Source: an uncultured Sphingomonadales bacterium
Lineage (GTDB): Bacteria; Pseudomonadota; Alphaproteobacteria; Sphingomonadales; Sphingomonadaceae
Assembly (NCBI GenBank): GCA_903868655.1
Contig: CAIPWG010000060.1
Span: 1-7,016 of the forward strand
Reading direction: 5' to 3'
Length of the DNA stretch: 7,016 nt
Below, in pieces: positions 5,261 through 7,016 of the stretch (positions are counted from its first letter, which is position 1; each line of letters begins with the position of its first letter). The position numbers and the translations under genes are program-made. Under the pieces are notes generated by a model. The model saw nothing but the letters and a program-made list of their open reading frames with translations, was not told the DNA's origin and searched no databases.

Positions 5261-6763
5261 GTGACCGCGCACCCGCTTACCCTCGATCATCCGCTCGACA
5301 GCATTGCGTTGGATGCCATAGCACAAGGCGCGCCACTCACGCTGGGCGAAACGGCGCGCGAACGGATTGCGCAGGCGCATGAACTGGTACGGGCGATCGT
5401 GGCGCAGGGCGTGCCGGCCTATGGGATCAACACCGGAGTTGGCGCGCTGGTCGATCGCGAGGTCGAGCCGGCGCTGCAACGCCGATTGTCCCGTCAGTTG
5501 ATCATGAGCCATGCCTGCGGCATCGGCACGCCTCTGCCCGCGCCCGAGGTTCGCGCGATTATCGCGGCACAGGCCAACAACCATGCGCACGGCGTGTCGG
5601 GCGTACGCGTCGATGTGGTCGAAGGCCTGCTTGCGCTGCTCCACCACCGTATCGTGCCCGAGGTGCCTGCAGGCGGGTCGGTGGGTTACCTGACCCATAT
5701 GGCGCACATCGCGCTCGTCCTGATCGGCGAAGGCCATGCACAAATCGGAACCGACCGCATGACCGGGGCCGAGGCGCTGGCGCGATGCGGCCTTGCCCCT
5801 TTGGTGTTGGAGGCCAAGGAGGGTCTGAGCCTGATCAACGGCGCGCCTTGCGCCACCGGATTGGGCGCATTGGCGCTTGCCCGGGCGTGGCGCGCGGTTG
5901 CTTCGGCCGATGCTGTTGCCGCGCTCAGCTTTGAAGCGTTGGGCGGCAACCCTGCCGCCTTTGATCCCGCACTCATGGCCTTGCGCCGGTCCGACGGGAT
6001 CGCGGCAACCACCACCGCCCTGAATGCCTGGCTTGCCGGCAGTACGCATCTGGCCACAGCCCAGCGGTTGCAGGACCCACTATCCTTGCGCGCCATACCA
6101 CACGCCCATGGTGCGGTTCGCGATGCGCTGACGCATGTGACCGCAATGGTGAATGCCGAACTGGCTTCGGTGACCGACAATCCCGTCGTGCTGGGCACGC
6201 CCGCAGCGCCACGCGCCGGCTCGCAGGCGCATGCCGTTGCGGCGGGTCTTGCGCTCGCGCTGGATTCGCTGGCCGTGGCCGTCGCGCATTTGGGAATGAT
6301 CTCCGAACGCAGGCTCGATCGGCTGGTAAATCCGCTGGTCAGCCATCTGCCACCGTTTCTGGCAGACGTCGCGGGCGTTTCGAGCGGGTTCATGATCGCA
6401 CAATATAGTGCAGCCGCGCTGGTTGGGGAGAACCGGCGCCTGGCCATGCCTGCCAGCCTTGATGGCGGGATCACGTCAGGCCTGCAGGAAGATTACCTGT
6501 CGCATCAGACCCCTGCCGCGCTCAAAGCCTTGGCGTTAGTGGCCAATGTTGAGGTGATCCTGGGCATCGAACTGGCCGCCGCCGCTCAAGCGCACGACAT
6601 GGCTGTGCCTGTGAATGCACGCGCTCCCGCCACCGCCCGGCTGCATGCGCATGTGCGCCAGACGATCGCGCCTTATGCCGATGGCCGGCCGATGCACGAT
6701 ACCATCGCTGCGGGTGCAGAATTGGTGCGTGCGGGTTTGCCGGAACAGCGCTCGCAGGGGTGA
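5261..6763 (+). CDS. MIO-less HAL/PAL-fold lyase, probable ergothionase
   Basis: A 500-residue member of the histidine/aromatic amino acid ammonia-lyase superfamily. Conserved features are Y54-G-I-N-T-G, the SHACG block with His84, LINGAP with Asn193, SVTDNP (303-308), SERR (348-351), LPPFL (363-367), SGFMIAQ (375-381) and QED with Glu410. The decisive oddity is at 139-149. Where true ammonia-lyases read GSVGASGDLAPL, this protein reads GSVGYLTHMAHI, about three residues shorter, so the Ala-Ser-Gly triad that cyclises to the MIO electrophile is absent. The frame there is clean. From memory, ergothionase (ergothioneine to thiourocanate plus trimethylamine) is a family member that lacks MIO because trimethylamine leaves easily. 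The call follows from that and is an inference. The usual glutamine after SLRxxP is His281, and the GNFH motif is missing. GTG at 5261 is chosen because GGAG lies nine bases upstream; the in-frame ATG at 5231 meets a stop. No other hut genes are nearby. Confidence 0.68.
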   Translation: MTAHPLTLDHPLDSIALDAIAQGAPLTLGETARERIAQAHELVRAIVAQGVPAYGINTGVGALVDREVEPALQRRLSRQLIMSHACGIGTPLPAPEVRAIIAAQANNHAHGVSGVRVDVVEGLLALLHHRIVPEVPAGGSVGYLTHMAHIALVLIGEGHAQIGTDRMTGAEALARCGLAPLVLEAKEGLSLINGAPCATGLGALALARAWRAVASADAVAALSFEALGGNPAAFDPALMALRRSDGIAATTTALNAWLAGSTHLATAQRLQDPLSLRAIPHAHGAVRDALTHVTAMVNAELASVTDNPVVLGTPAAPRAGSQAHAVAAGLALALDSLAVAVAHLGMISERRLDRLVNPLVSHLPPFLADVAGVSSGFMIAQYSAAALVGENRRLAMPASLDGGITSGLQEDYLSHQTPAALKALALVANVEVILGIELAAAAQAHDMAVPVNARAPATARLHAHVRQTIAPYADGRPMHDTIAAGAELVRAGLPEQRSQG

Positions 6764-6779
6764 GGGAAAACCGGCCTGT

Positions 6780-7016
6780 TCAGTGCGACAGGAACGCCCG
6801 AAACACCGGCGACGCGTCCGCGCCAAACATCACCCCGGGGGGCCCCATCGATTCAATCACACCGTCGCGCACATGCACAACCTGGCTCGAAACGTCGCGG
6901 GCAAACGCCATTTCGTGGGTCACGATCAGCATTGTGCGCCCTTCCCCCGCCAAGGCGCGCATCAGATCGAGCACTTCGCGCACACGTTCGGGATCGAGCG
7001 CCGAGGTCGGCTCGTC
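6780..7016 (-). CDS. Polar amino acid ABC transporter ATP-binding protein, C-terminal part
   Basis: The gene enters from the right edge and only its last 78 residues are seen. They begin inside the Walker B motif (DEPTSALDPE, with the D-loop SALD) and continue to the switch histidine in TMLIVTHEMAFARDV, then the DGVIESMGPP segment and a final FRAFLSH. These match the GlnQ/HisP/ArtP class of ATPases that power import of amino acids and related small molecules across the inner membrane. The true start, Walker A and signature motif lie outside the window. An internal GTG at 6983 is not the start. Its 3' end is only 16 bp from the stop of the convergent lyase. The substrate is unknown; an ergothioneine or histidine-like solute is suggested by the neighbour only. 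Confidence 0.9.
   Translation of the reverse strand, partial: DEPTSALDPERVREVLDLMRALAGEGRTMLIVTHEMAFARDVSSQVVHVRDGVIESMGPPGVMFGADASPVFRAFLSH

Noticed and set aside
5180..6049. 289-codon minus-strand open frame opposite the lyase
   Set aside because: Its translation is rich in Arg, Gly, Gln and His with no domain pattern. It is antisense to conserved lyase motifs, so it is a composition artefact.
5261..6763. Naming the lyase hutH (histidine ammonia-lyase)
   Set aside because: The MIO triad and other cofactor-proximal residues are missing, and no urocanase, imidazolonepropionase or HutC-type gene is in view.
6774..6792. CCTGT/ACAGG hairpin after the lyase as a terminator
   Set aside because: The stem is only five pairs with an eight-base loop and has no T tract on either strand.

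Overview
The window looks like chromosomal DNA of an alphaproteobacterium, most likely a sphingomonad (Novosphingobium/Sphingomonas type). Three things point there: the conserved cluster of glutaredoxin, Nit-type hydrolase and DUF1178 protein, a large TonB-dependent receptor of the sphingomonad style, and an IbpA-type small heat-shock gene with a ROSE-like leader. This placement comes from protein style and gene order only, since no database search could be run.

Left part (about 50-1840, minus strand): grxC (glutaredoxin 3), then a GTG-started carbon-nitrogen hydrolase of the Nit class, then a DUF1178 zinc-ribbon-like protein whose ATG overlaps the hydrolase stop by 4 nt. A tRNA-Arg(CCU) with its own candidate promoter follows on the same strand. 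This is a compact housekeeping operon with a thiol/glutathione flavour.

Middle (about 1840-2510): an ibpA-like small heat-shock gene runs divergently from grxC. The 150-bp divergent region carries CTTGAAA motifs on both strands. The heat-shock leader can fold into a ROSE-type RNA thermometer that masks the Shine-Dalgarno sequence. A textbook rho-independent terminator follows the gene.

Right part (about 2570-7016): an 819-residue TonB-dependent receptor (minus strand) is divergent from a 500-residue histidine/aromatic ammonia-lyase-fold enzyme (plus strand). The enzyme is convergent with the C-terminal end of a polar-amino-acid ABC transporter ATPase that runs off the window. The lyase lacks the Ala-Ser-Gly triad that forms the MIO cofactor in true histidine, phenylalanine and tyrosine ammonia-lyases. 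From memory, that absence is the hallmark of ergothionase, which eliminates trimethylamine from ergothioneine. I therefore propose that this region is an ergothioneine (or related betaine amino acid) uptake and breakdown locus: receptor for the outer membrane, ABC transporter for the inner membrane, lyase for the first catabolic step. The lyase assignment rests on visible residues; the substrate and the roles of its neighbours are inference. The 230-bp divergent control region holds a 10-bp perfect palindrome with a second near-copy 18 bp away, a candidate operator.
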